The notes under the pieces were generated by a model. That model was not told where the DNA came from and ran no database searches. It worked only from the letters and a program-made list of their open reading frames with translations. This document shows, one piece after another, positions 9,737 through 18,991 of a DNA stretch of 64,000 nt. Positions within the stretch are counted from its first letter, which is position 1; each line of letters opens with the position of its first letter. The stretch comes from a bacterium (GTDB lineage: Bacteria; Electryoneota; RPQS01), in the NCBI GenBank assembly GCA_016721565.1, contig JADKHW010000019.1, positions 20,880-84,879 of the forward strand. The letters are read 5' to 3'. A program made the translations under genes and the position numbers.

Positions 9737-11687
9737 TTATTTCAAGAGTACAGCTTTGACTGTACGCGTTTCATTTTGCGTTGAAAGTTTAATCAAATAG
9801 ACTCCCGATGCTTGGTTCTCCGCATTCCAAACGAGAGTATTTGAGCCTGCGGCAGCCATGTCGGTTTTCTCTACTGCGAGCTGTCCTTGCACATTGTAGG
9901 CGCGCATCGTGACGGGCTGCGGCCTCGGAGAGTCGTAGGCTATCGTCAGAGTCGGGTTGAAGGGGTTTGGGTAGGCATATGATACAGTGAAGTCCTCTGA
10001 CACCTTTGTCAGTTCAGACAATGGCAAATGACGAACTGTCGATGACTTGAGAAGCCATCCATTTGGATCAAAGGACACTGAATCAGGTAAGCCAATCGGC
10101 CTGTAGTAAAGAGAATCAGGATTTACCCAAATTGTGTCCAATGCGATGAAGCTCCCGTCACCGCGCCAGTACTCTACTTCAACCGGCATAGTGAATTGCG
10201 TGCCGGTTTGCGTTTGGTCAATCTCCAAGACTGCAATGTCTGACGTTCTTAGCGTAACTTGATACTGTGGGTACCCCGTCCCTTCAAACACCCATTCATC
10301 AAAGAACCATTGCAAAGTGGAATCGCAATGAGCTTCACAGACAGCTTGAAAATCTACCGTCGTTGCTGTGCTAAAGGCGTGCTGTTGGCCGTAATCCCGC
10401 AACGCTTCGAAGAACAGTGAGTCTCCCATGACCCAGCGCAGCATGTGCAAAACGCATCCACCCTTCTCATAGACAATCGCGCCCCAATAGTAGTCGGGAT
10501 CGTAGATCGTAGAGGCGTTCCCAGGCGCTGCGCGCGGCAGGCTGTAAATCGGTCCGCATGTAGTCACGAAAGCTCTGGTCACCATATACCCACTCCATGC
10601 CAAGCGCTTCGCAATACGTCGCAAACCCTTCATTCAACCAGAGGTCGCGCCAGTCGGCACAGGTTACCCAATCGCCCCACCAGTGATGGGACATCTCGTG
10701 GAACAAAATCCAATCCCAAGAGCGATTGCTGACAACTGCTCCGTCGTAATGCGAAACGGATGTCGCGTGCTCCATATCGCCGTTACGAGTCATGTTGTAA
10801 CCGAAGCGATCAAACACGAACGGTCCGAAGTTCGTTGAAAAAGCATCAATACATTCTGGAACGGGCTGAAAATGAACCTGAGCTTGCGTGACACGAGACG
10901 GGTAGACAAAGTTCTCAATGACCGGATTGCTTTCGCGCTGAGTCATGATTTCATATTCGGACACAGATACAAACAGCAAGTAAGTTGAGACGGGCTGATC
11001 CAACCGATAGTGCCAAGTTGAGCTGCTATCCTGATTGAGTGTTGAATCGAGGCGGACTCCGGCGCTCACTCCGACTTTGCCAGGGGGAACATGCAACCAA
11101 GCTTCCCATTCCACTTTGTCATTGGGATCGGCAAAGCTTGGCAGCCAAGCGAAGTTTGCCGGTGGGGGATCCAAATCCAGAGCATCACCTAACGTATAAC
11201 ATATTTGCGGACGCCATCCGGCAGCCTGTGCAAAGAACATTCCGCCCCAGCCATCAATTATGCTCGGCGTTCCGTGATAGAAGATCGTGATATCCGCCGT
11301 ATCGCCGAGCTGCAAAGACGGTGAAAGATAGACTTGCAGTGAATCAAGCCCTTGGCGGCTTACGGAATCAACAGTGTGAGTCGTGCTTGTGACGGAATCA
11401 ACAGACAGACTATTAACAAGCTTCAGATCAACGCGTGGTAAAGGTGTTTCGTCGAAGGCCATTCGCAAGCGAGCGGAACCTGCAATGCTAGGATTATTCA
11501 GATTGAAAGTTAGGTCGGACCAAATCTTCAGGACGTTGAATTGGTGCAGGGAATCGTCTAATGTATTTGGTCCCGGCCTACGGCAGAACTCGTGGCGAGT
11601 TTTTAACGCGTCGAAATCCACGCCAAAGTGATGGCGCTCTTGTGCGATAGCGAAAATAGGAATTAAAACAAGTAATAACAAATACAT
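9737..11687 (-). CDS. Secreted M1 family aminopeptidase with type IX sorting domain, frameshifted
   Basis: Zinc aminopeptidase-like protein of family M1. Residues 1-16 form a signal peptide. HEMSH at 330-334 and Glu353 give the HExxH-x18-E zinc site, and NGDMEH near 302 is a variant of the GxMEN substrate motif. The C-terminus (AYPNPFNPT to VKAVLLK) is a FlgD-like type A sorting domain, implying export by type IX secretion. The frame breaks between about 10515 and 10550: part one spans 11687-10467, part two the frame ending at 9737. The break equals one surplus base or two missing bases in a GC-rich stretch; on either side the protein resumes the family pattern (EGFATYCE before, VYEKGGCVLHMLR after). 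Either a consensus error or a pseudogene. Confidence 0.85.
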
Positions 11688-11721
11688 AAAACAATCCCGC
11701 GCACGAGTTGTAAACTACATT

Positions 11722-11750
11722 AAATTACGGCTTTCTGGGCGAAGATGCAA
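11722..11750 (-). promoter_or_regulatory. Sigma70-type promoter of the M1 peptidase
   Basis: On the minus strand TTGCAT (11745-11750), a 17-bp spacer and TAATTT (11722-11727), about 35 bases before the M1 start codon and downstream of the preceding terminator. Confidence 0.65.
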
Positions 11751-11775
11751 GAACGTGGGAATGAGACAAACGCAC

Positions 11776-11798
11776 AAAAGGCCCGAATAGGGCCTTTT
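11776..11798 (-). terminator. Terminator after the second C25 protease
   Basis: Perfect 9-bp stem AAAAGGCCC with GGGCCTTTT around a 5-nt loop, 23 bases past the stop codon. The sequence is symmetrical and could work both ways. Confidence 0.85.
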
Positions 11799-11821
11799 GC
11801 AGAATAAATGCAAAGAAGCGG

Positions 11822-14800
11822 CTACTGTAAGCGACGTTGGAATGAACGGGATACCCTGTCGAAAGGCAACTCCTTCGCGGGCTGACAGGTCGTTCGCATG
11901 GGTTGCACAGAGACCTCTTCAACGCGGTAAAACCGTTGCGGCAGGGTAAGGCTTTCGAGATCAGAATAGAACGTGTCTTTTAGCGTTGCAATCGGGGCGA
12001 ATCGGTCGCTCATTGACGAGGCCGCATAGACGCAATATGAGACATCGTTCGTTTGTGAAGGTGACCAATGTAGACTGATGATCTCGCCGGGTTTCACGAC
12101 AAGGTTTCGCACGGGCTTAGCGCACGCGTTAGAATCGCGCAGATGAAGATTTGAGATCTCCCAATATTTGTCGGCGTAGTAGAGAAACTTAATGACAACA
12201 TTTTGTTGGCCCGCAAGTGCAGTGAGATTGTTCTCTTGGATCCACTCCTTTTGATCGGGTGCAGAACTCTGCCGCCAGAGAAGATGGGGAAATGTCGTAC
12301 CGCCGTCTGTGCTGGCGATAATGCGAGCAGTCACAGGTTCACGGCGGTTGCTACCCGAAAGGCTACTACAAAACTCGAGCTGGGGTGAAGCAAAACCACT
12401 CAGGTCGACAACTTCTGTAACATATGCGCAAGTGCGAGCAAATTGATCGCCAATGAGTACAATTGAGTTTTCGGAGATCTTGCTGCTCGTGAGCGAAAAC
12501 GTCCCTGTTGCACCGTGTTTGCGCATCCACTCAAGCGATTCAGTTCGCGGCACGAGATTGACAATTCTGTCAGCATAATTTTCGACAGTGAGTACATACT
12601 CATCGGTAACAGTTGTGTTTTGCGGAGTGGAACGATCGGCAGCGCGCAACCGGTAAGTGATTCGCGAACCGATGGGTTGGGAAGGCAGTAGAGTTGAGAA
12701 TCCGATTTGCTCTGCATGCAAAGCGATTGATTGCATGGCGCCGCCATTCACTTGATAGTCACAGGCAACTACATCCAGTTCGCTCTCATCTTGCACATCC
12801 GCGACGATGGGTATCGGCCTATTTGCATTGTGCCAAACACCCACGGGAATGTGTGTTATTGACGGCGGCGTCAAATCGTGTAATACCGGAATTTCAAACC
12901 ACTCAAGCATCTTGCGGACGAGATGAACTCTTGTTGAGGGAGCTTCACCGTCCTGCAATGCACCTATCTCAATCGAACTACCTATCGTGCGGTAGTTGGC
13001 CGATGCATTCGCAACACAAAGTGCGTAACGGGCGTTGTTACGTATGTTGTTCAGTATTTCAACGGAAGATCCGATCGATCGGATTCGGTCGATGAAGCTA
13101 TTTTCGCCACCATAAATGAACGACATGCCTTCAGTGAACCTACCGCGCACGCCCTCAAGTGGACCAGCGTCTCCTGATCCATCGGACACACCATCAATTC
13201 CGAAGTAAGGGTGCAAAGCCGTTTCATTGTCAAATGCCCACACATCACCGCCTTCCCAGTAGCAAGACCCGCCGTCATCGAGATAGTCTGCAATACGTTG
13301 TGCGGCTTGTGTGGGAAGCGCTTCTTGATTGGGATGAACTCCACAGAATATCCAGATGGAACTGTAACGCGAAAGGTCAATTGGCAATTGAGTTACTATT
13401 TCGTACTCGATGCCAAGCACTTGCAGTGCGCCTTGAATGCCGGGAACCTGTTGCGGTTGTGAATCCAGAACATACAACAGAACAGGTACGCGACCAATGC
13501 GGTAGTGTCCCCAGAACGATTGCCACGATTGGAAACTACGAGCGACAAACTCAATTGCTCACCAGCTTCAGGAAGCTGATCACCATCACCAACCAATTCG
13601 GTAAGTGACTGATGTTCAAGTTCAATGTGCGGTGACTGAAGTGTAATCGAGTAACTTCCCGCAAATGCAGCGCCTTGGCCAGCGCCAGTCCACGCTTGCA
13701 CAACAGCAGTGACGCCGTTCGAGACTGTAGTTGAAATCGAGTAGTTGGCGGTTGCATCGAGCCAATCTTCGGTTTGCGGAGCGAGAGACGGCAAACTTAA
13801 CTGGGCAGGAGAAAAGGTCAGCGCGCCACTACTGCTCTCAAGGCGTAGCGTGCCCGGCTCTGACGCACTCGTACCCGCGTTGCGCAAAAGAACTCTGAGT
13901 GTTCCGCTCTCTCCGCGATCAGCGCGACCATCGTTGTCGCCAACATTTTCGTCAAGCTCAATTTGCTGCATTTGCACGAGCGGTCCGGCCACAGGAACCA
14001 CGGACAAGTTATGCTCCGTCGAGCGGATATTTAGCCCACGCAGCATTACAGTCCACTGGTGTTCGGTTGTGACAGGCAGTGTTAAGAGCACAAATCCATC
14101 CGCATCGGTGTATGCAATGATTGGGCTGGTCGTCGGACTTGTCAGAACAGCTTCGACGTTGGGGACACCGCGATTGTTGTAGCGAACCGTGATTGGAATG
14201 TGCGTTGAGCCGACCGGCAGAATATCCGGAATTTCAATTTGAGCGGCAACGGGTGTAGACGTAAATGGTCTGAAGGACGGATCACCAAACAGAATGAACT
14301 GCTGAATGGTCTCTTCGGTCAATCCACCCGGAGCTTGCGGGAAGAACTCCGCGCAACGCAGTTTGCCATAATCGAGCGCTTTGCCGATGCTGCTGTAATC
14401 GCGATCGAACACGGCTTCCAGAGTCGCCAAACCGATTGTGTCGCTGTAGAAGAAGGCGGTACTCTCGGTCGCGCCAATGTAGCAGAGTGCGCCCCCAGTC
14501 AACAGGTTAAGTGTCCAATCTTCTGCGATGCAGTTTTCGGACTCATCAAAATCAGCAGTCGCACATGCTACTGAAACAACAATGCCTGGACGCGCATTTG
14601 GAATTTGAGGCAAAGCAGCGTCAGTGAAATGCGGTGCGACTGATGACCAGCCTTGTGCGTTACCGTGCCCGATATAGAATGTCCATAAAGGCTGATCATT
14701 AAGGGCACTTAGCAACAAAGGAAGCGCACCACTCTGCGGTTGTTGTAGTGCAGTGGAGCTAAGGCCTGCACCCTGGAAGACACTGTTGACCTGCTGTCCG

Positions 14801-15921
14801 TGCAGTGGATCGAGCGCAACGGAGCTTGAGAACACTATGGCCTCGGCTGCTTGCGGGACTTCACCATCCCGCTCATACGCCAGCGCTCGGGAAAGCCACT
14901 GAGACAGTTGTGTGACGTTTTGCACGGGGAGTCTACCGACTGAAATATCAGGCAAGAAATCTTCACCGGCGAGACAGCTATAGGGGTGATCCGTTAAGCT
15001 CGAACCGACTCCGTAGAAGCCTGGCACGTCTATGTTGTCTCCGATAAGAAATAGATACTCAGCTGGGGACTCGGATTCATTGTAAAGATTCTGCAAATAC
15101 GACTTCAGAGTGGCAGCATTGCTCGCGACTTCGGAGAAGACAATTACTTCACTTGTGATGCCGCACGCGCGTTTGAATTCCTGCCAATCATGCAACGCAT
15201 CAACGTATTCCTGAGTAGTGACAATCCACATACGCGGCGAGGTAATTTCATTGGGAGGAACTACGGGTCGCTGAATGTGGACTAAGTCGTTAATGAGCTG
15301 CGGCTCGTAGAGTGAGGGATTTGCAACGCCGTCGAGACTCTGTCCTTGCGGCAACGTCACGCGATAGGTCAAACGATCATAAACCGTAAGCGTACCGGAG
15401 GCAGGGCTGTATTGCAGCGGAGAAAGACGTAGCTGCGTGATGCCCGTTTTGCCCAGAGTTCCAGTTTGAATGACTTCAAGCAATTGACCTGGGAAAGGTG
15501 CGGATTGAGTGTAAAGCGCTTCATTCGGCAAATACGTCAAGCTGGCTTGAACTACGCGGTCGAGCGGCTGCGGTGCCGGTAACGGCGATGGTGTTTGAAG
15601 CGAATGTGATTGCTGCTCGATCAGCTCGAAGTTTGCAAGGTCAACGACTGCGGGAATCCAAATAGATGCACATGGCAGTGCTGGAGCGCCGGGCTGGGTG
15701 AGCGAGCTGAGAGTGCTGACAGAAATGTCTGCCCACTGAATACCGGACAATTCAATGCTGTCGAGCCGCATAGGCGGAAGCGTAAAATCGAGCATCCACT
15801 CAGAGCGGCTGATTTGCCGCCACGAGAAGGAGTAGGGCGGCTCAGCGCGATTGGCCGCACAGAAAGCGCTCGAAGAACAGATTCCGAGCACAAGCAGTAA
15901 TATTGCAACATGTCGTTTCAT
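11822..15921 (-). CDS. Gingipain-like (C25) secreted cysteine protease, frameshifted
   Basis: Exported C25-type protease. The ATG at 15921 starts a clear signal peptide (MKRHVAILLLVLGICSSSA) with GAGG upstream; an in-frame ATG at 16035 would add 38 residues and is unlikely. The catalytic dyad looks intact: His419 in YIGHGNA and Cys453 in VSVACATADF. After it come a Big/Ig-like domain and one CARDB-like domain; a second CARDB begins (LPEAGEQLSLSLVVSNRGN) and then the frame breaks near 13500-13530. The next frame, one base short, continues as RIGRVPVLLYVLDS, a Rossmann-like domain, an Ig-like part, a jelly-roll and an Fn3-like end (FYRVEEV). Part one runs to 13396, part two from about 13525 to 11822. 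No type IX sorting domain is seen. The second CARDB is short, so a deletion besides the frameshift is possible. Confidence 0.85.
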
Positions 15922-15988
15922 GGGCACAACCTCAGCAGACAGATTCTGGCTATCACAGTGCTTAGAGCAAACCACACGCCCATAAACC

Positions 15989-16020
15989 AAAAAAGGCTCC
16001 CGGCACTCTGCCGAAAGCCT
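15989..16020 (-). terminator. Terminator after the cold-shock gene
   Basis: Read on the minus strand, AGGCTTTCGGCA pairs imperfectly with TGCCGGGAGCCT and is followed by TTTTTTGG. It ends the cold-shock transcript and separates it from the C25 gene. Confidence 0.8.
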
Positions 16021-16045
16021 CCAAGTGATTTCCATACATGGGAAA

Positions 16046-16294
16046 TCAGGACAATACTTCTACGTGATATGCTTGATCACCTTTGGGGCCGGGGACAGCT
16101 TCATACTTCACCTTGTCGCCGGGTTCGAGCACACGATAGCCGCGACCTGTAATCGAAGAGTAGTGCACAAAAACTTCAGCGCCTGTTGAAGATTCTATAA
16201 AGCCGAATCCCTTTTTCTGGGAAAACCACTTCACAACTCCGATGTCCGTCGTTCCTGTAGTCGTTGGGGCTTTAACTCTGAAAGTGGTAATCAT
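16046..16294 (-). CDS. Cold-shock domain protein
   Basis: Small single-stranded nucleic-acid-binding protein of the CspA type, expected to act as an RNA chaperone. It contains RNP1 (KGFGFIE) and RNP2 (VFVHYSSI) within one cold-shock domain, after a 15-residue N-terminal extension. The ATG at 16294 is preferred because it overlaps the stop of the upstream gene as ATGA, a normal coupling arrangement; an upstream ATG at 16321 would give 91 residues and a 31-base overlap and has no visible ribosome site. Length here is 82 residues. It seems to be translationally coupled to the gamma-carbonic-anhydrase-like gene. Confidence 0.9.
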   Translation of the reverse strand: MITTFRVKAPTTTGTTDIGVVKWFSQKKGFGFIESSTGAEVFVHYSSITGRGYRVLEPGDKVKYEAVPGPKGDQAYHVEVLS

Positions 16295-16854
16295 TTCTTG
16301 TCTTGTAATTTGGGCAGCCATTCAGCGTGGATCTCCGCATCCTGACCGAGGTAGTGTAACCGATACTGTACATAGCGGGCAGCTGTATCCAGCAACCCTT
16401 TTTGTTCTTGAGGACTCAAATCACGCTTCTTTTTAGCGGGTACTCCCGCCCATAATTCGCCGGGCGGAATAATGGTGTTCTCCAAGACGACGGATCCTGC
16501 AGCAACGAGTGACTGTTCGCCAACAACGGCCAAGTCAAGCACTCGCGCTCCAATGCCAATCAAGCAACCGCGTTTTAGTGTGCAACCGTGTACGACTGCG
16601 GCATGGCCGACCGAGGTCTGATCTTCAATTAACAGCGGTGCTTTCGCGATGGTCACATGACAGATGACACCATCCTGCAAATTGACCTGCGAGCCGATGC
16701 GAATCCAATTCACATCCCCCCGTACCACTGTACCAAACCATAGAGACGACTCGGGGCCTATTTCCACTTCACCTGTCACAACGGCGGTTGGAGACAACCA
16801 TGCCGACTCGTGAATGACGGGCCGCTTATGCATGTAGGGCAAGATTAGGGCCAC
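16291..16854 (-). CDS. Gamma-carbonic-anhydrase-like hexapeptide-repeat protein
   Basis: A 187-residue left-handed beta-helix protein of the gamma-carbonic anhydrase/YrdA/PaaY group. Hexapeptide repeats run from about residue 12 to 150, and the three histidines that bind zinc in the family appear as His66 (VICHV), His84 (SVGHAA) and His89 (VVHGC). The C-terminal helix starts at SPQEQK. Whether it has carbonic anhydrase activity cannot be told from sequence. Its stop overlaps the cold-shock gene. A strong hairpin lies in its upstream region at 16887-16919. Confidence 0.88.
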   Translation of the reverse strand: MALILPYMHKRPVIHESAWLSPTAVVTGEVEIGPESSLWFGTVVRGDVNWIRIGSQVNLQDGVICHVTIAKAPLLIEDQTSVGHAAVVHGCTLKRGCLIGIGARVLDLAVVGEQSLVAAGSVVLENTIIPPGELWAGVPAKKKRDLSPQEQKGLLDTAARYVQYRLHYLGQDAEIHAEWLPKLQDKK

Positions 16855-17202
16855 AGTTGCCCTCCACCGAGAGGTCCAGAATTGTCGAGTCCGGCCAATC
16901 GCGCGAACGGGCCGGACTCATTAGGCATTGCCCCCCCCGCTCATCTCTCTTATCTATTCTTACGCCGTTGGTAAGGCAGAAGTTTCCGAGATTGGAAGGG
17001 CTATTGTTTCGTGTTCGCTTCATCATGTAGCAAAACTGCTGCCGAAATGTTTTTATATTGTAAATCATTGAGTTAGACGACATGTTCACATTAACAAATG
17101 TGCGAAATCCACGAGCTTGGTTGAAATCGGCCAAATGCGGCTTTTGAAATGTCGTAGATGTTGCGTATCTTTGCCCAAGTGTCAAATAACCACTAAGATC
17201 GT
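16855..17202. other. Divergent intergenic region with a strong hairpin and a C8 tract
   Basis: No credible gene is seen in these 348 bases. They hold a perfect 10-bp inverted repeat (16887-16896 with 16910-16919, GAGTCCGGCC and its complement, 13-nt loop) without a T run on either side, a run of eight C at 16931-16938, and a probable promoter for the rightward gene at 17144-17171. The hairpin would lie in the leader of the leftward gene. Confidence 0.6.
17144..17171 (+). promoter_or_regulatory. Possible promoter of the orphan membrane protein gene
   Basis: TTGAAA (17144-17149), 16-bp spacer, TATCTT (17166-17171), 31 bases before the ATG at 17203. Confidence 0.5.
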
Positions 17203-17745
17203 ATGAATTCACTAATAAAGTTCTGGATTTCATCAACCCTTGTCTTGTTTGTCCTCGCAATTTGGCCACTTATGCAGTTCGTCAAGACGGGGTCAACTGA
17301 CACAGACTCTGATTTTGGGCGCGAAGCAAAACTTGTTGACTATTTTTGCCTCGGGAGAATTCCGATGGGCGGAAAAGCGGTGAGTCCAAAGGCTTGGGAA
17401 GAAGTTTTAGGAGCGCAGATTAAGCTTCGTGAATCGGCAGGCGAAGCGGCCGGCGATGCCGGGATTCCGCGCGACCAATCAGATAAGCTGACAAAACTGA
17501 AACCGGGCGAAGGGATTATTCACATTGACAAGAACGAGGCGCACTACGTCATGAGGTCGGGTCAGGGCCGCGACTGGTATCTTGTGATTACGAAAAAGAA
17601 CTCAAGCGGATTGATTTCGAGCCGTTCGGCGGGCAGCAAGAGTCCCAGCCCAGTCGCCTTAGCAATCGGCTTTGCACTTGTAGGCGGCGGATTGATGACG
17701 CTGCTTGCTCGGGTGGCATTTGGCAAAGCACCGAATACCGCATAG
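17203..17745 (+). CDS. Hypothetical membrane protein with two terminal hydrophobic segments
   Basis: I do not recognise this 180-residue protein. A hydrophobic segment at about 7-27 (WISSTLVLFVLAIWPLM) and another at about 148-170 (ALAIGFALVGGGLMTLLARV) bracket a charged soluble region of roughly 115 residues, so it is probably an inner-membrane protein with one extramembrane domain. The middle has a single Cys and no motif I can name. It is alone between divergent and convergent neighbours, with a likely promoter upstream and a terminator shared with the glycosyltransferase downstream. Reading frame and codon use look like a real gene. Confidence 0.7.
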   Translation: MNSLIKFWISSTLVLFVLAIWPLMQFVKTGSTDTDSDFGREAKLVDYFCLGRIPMGGKAVSPKAWEEVLGAQIKLRESAGEAAGDAGIPRDQSDKLTKLKPGEGIIHIDKNEAHYVMRSGQGRDWYLVITKKNSSGLISSRSAGSKSPSPVALAIGFALVGGGLMTLLARVAFGKAPNTA

Positions 17746-17770
17746 CGTAATCGTGACCTTAATCCCATTG

Positions 17771-17794
17771 CGGCCACGTATTTCGTGGCCGTTT
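17771..17794. terminator. Bidirectional terminator between convergent genes
   Basis: Perfect 8-bp stem CGGCCACG with CGTGGCCG around a 5-nt loop, followed by TTT on the plus strand. It lies between the ends of the orphan membrane protein and the glycosyltransferase. Confidence 0.6.
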
Positions 17795-18991
17795 CTATTT
17801 CGTGCGGCCAAACGCGAAATCGTAGGCACGCAACAGTTGGATAGTGCTGTGCTCCCAAGAAAGCTCATCACGCAAACGCCTGTTACCAAATTCGCCCATC
17901 TTGGCCCGTTGAGCGGGGTTTTCAAGCAGTGCAAGAATTTGATTGGCAAAGTCTTCCACGTCGTTGTCACGGGCATAGACGGCCGCTTCTCGCGCTGAGT
18001 ATTCGGACTCCGTCAAGCGATATGATACAATGGGTCTTGACATGGCCATGTACTCGAGAATCTTGTTCATCGTGCAATGCGTGTTGAGCGGATTGATTGG
18101 ATCGGGAGCAACACACACATCAGCCGTTGACAGCACTTCGCGGACCTGCTCGTTGGAGACGCGGCCAGTGAACTCCACGACATCGTTCAAGCCGAGTTCG
18201 CTGGCCATCTGTTGTAGGACAGGTAAATTCTCACCACCTCCCATGAGGAGAAAATGAATATCATCTCTCCCCCACTCTTGCGAAATGAGTTTGGCGCTGC
18301 GAAGCAAGTAGTCCAGTCCGTCTTGCGCACCCATAGTGCCAAGATAAGCGGCCAAAAATTTCTTGCCGCGCTTCCACTTTACGTTCGGGGGAAGAGGGCT
18401 GAATTTTTTTAGGTCAGGCGAACTCCGGACAACAAACGTCTGTTCGGGCTTAAGAGTGCCGCGTTCAATTGCGATCTTGCGGTAAGACTCGTTGGTGGAA
18501 ATCACAACATTCGCTGTGCGGTAGGTCAAGCGCTCAAGTTTACGGAGTATATTGAGAATAATGCCGCCTCGGCCTGCAAACTTCGACTCAAACGTCTCGG
18601 GACATAGATCGTGCTGGTCAAACAGAAATTTCACGCCGAAGGGTTTGAACGGCAGCGCGATCAGAAAAAACAAGTCCGGCGGGTTGCAGGCATGAATGAC
18701 CTTGAAACCTCGCCGGACAAATAAGTAGCAAGCATAGACAAACGTCCACAGCATGGCCCACGAATACTCCCACGCGTAACCGATGGCCCGATTAGCGGTG
18801 TAGGGCATGGGATAGCGATAGATGGCGACGCCTTCGAGCATCTCGAACGGCTTTTTGTCGACCATCTGAGGACAAATAACGCTGACCTGATATCCGGCAC
18901 GTGCCAGCGCGAGCGACTCCTGCCAGACGCGCCGGTCAAACGGAACAGAAAGATTCTCGACTAAGACAAGGACCTTACCAGCAGACGCCAT
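17795..18991 (-). CDS. GT4 family glycosyltransferase
   Basis: Retaining GT-B glycosyltransferase of family 4, likely transferring a sugar in exopolysaccharide or glycan synthesis. The N-terminal Rossmann domain begins GKVLVLVENLSVPFDRRVW, and the C-terminal nucleotide-sugar domain contains FLAAYLGTMGAQDGLDYLL, LLMGGGENL and NKILEYMAM, the equivalent of the E-x7-E region. The ATG at 18991 follows GGAG by four bases and gives 398 residues; an in-frame ATG at 19039 would overlap the upstream gene by 65 bases. It overlaps the AlgD-like gene by 17 bases, so the two probably form an operon and the donor may be the uronic acid nucleotide made by that enzyme (inference). Confidence 0.88.
   Translation of the reverse strand: MASAGKVLVLVENLSVPFDRRVWQESLALARAGYQVSVICPQMVDKKPFEMLEGVAIYRYPMPYTANRAIGYAWEYSWAMLWTFVYACYLFVRRGFKVIHACNPPDLFFLIALPFKPFGVKFLFDQHDLCPETFESKFAGRGGIILNILRKLERLTYRTANVVISTNESYRKIAIERGTLKPEQTFVVRSSPDLKKFSPLPPNVKWKRGKKFLAAYLGTMGAQDGLDYLLRSAKLISQEWGRDDIHFLLMGGGENLPVLQQMASELGLNDVVEFTGRVSNEQVREVLSTADVCVAPDPINPLNTHCTMNKILEYMAMSRPIVSYRLTESEYSAREAAVYARDNDVEDFANQILALLENPAQRAKMGEFGNRRLRDELSWEHSTIQLLRAYDFAFGRTK

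Noticed and set aside
13745..14574. Long plus-strand open frames opposite the second C25 protease
   Set aside because: They lie entirely antisense to a coding region with clear protease motifs and have no ribosome site or recognisable protein.
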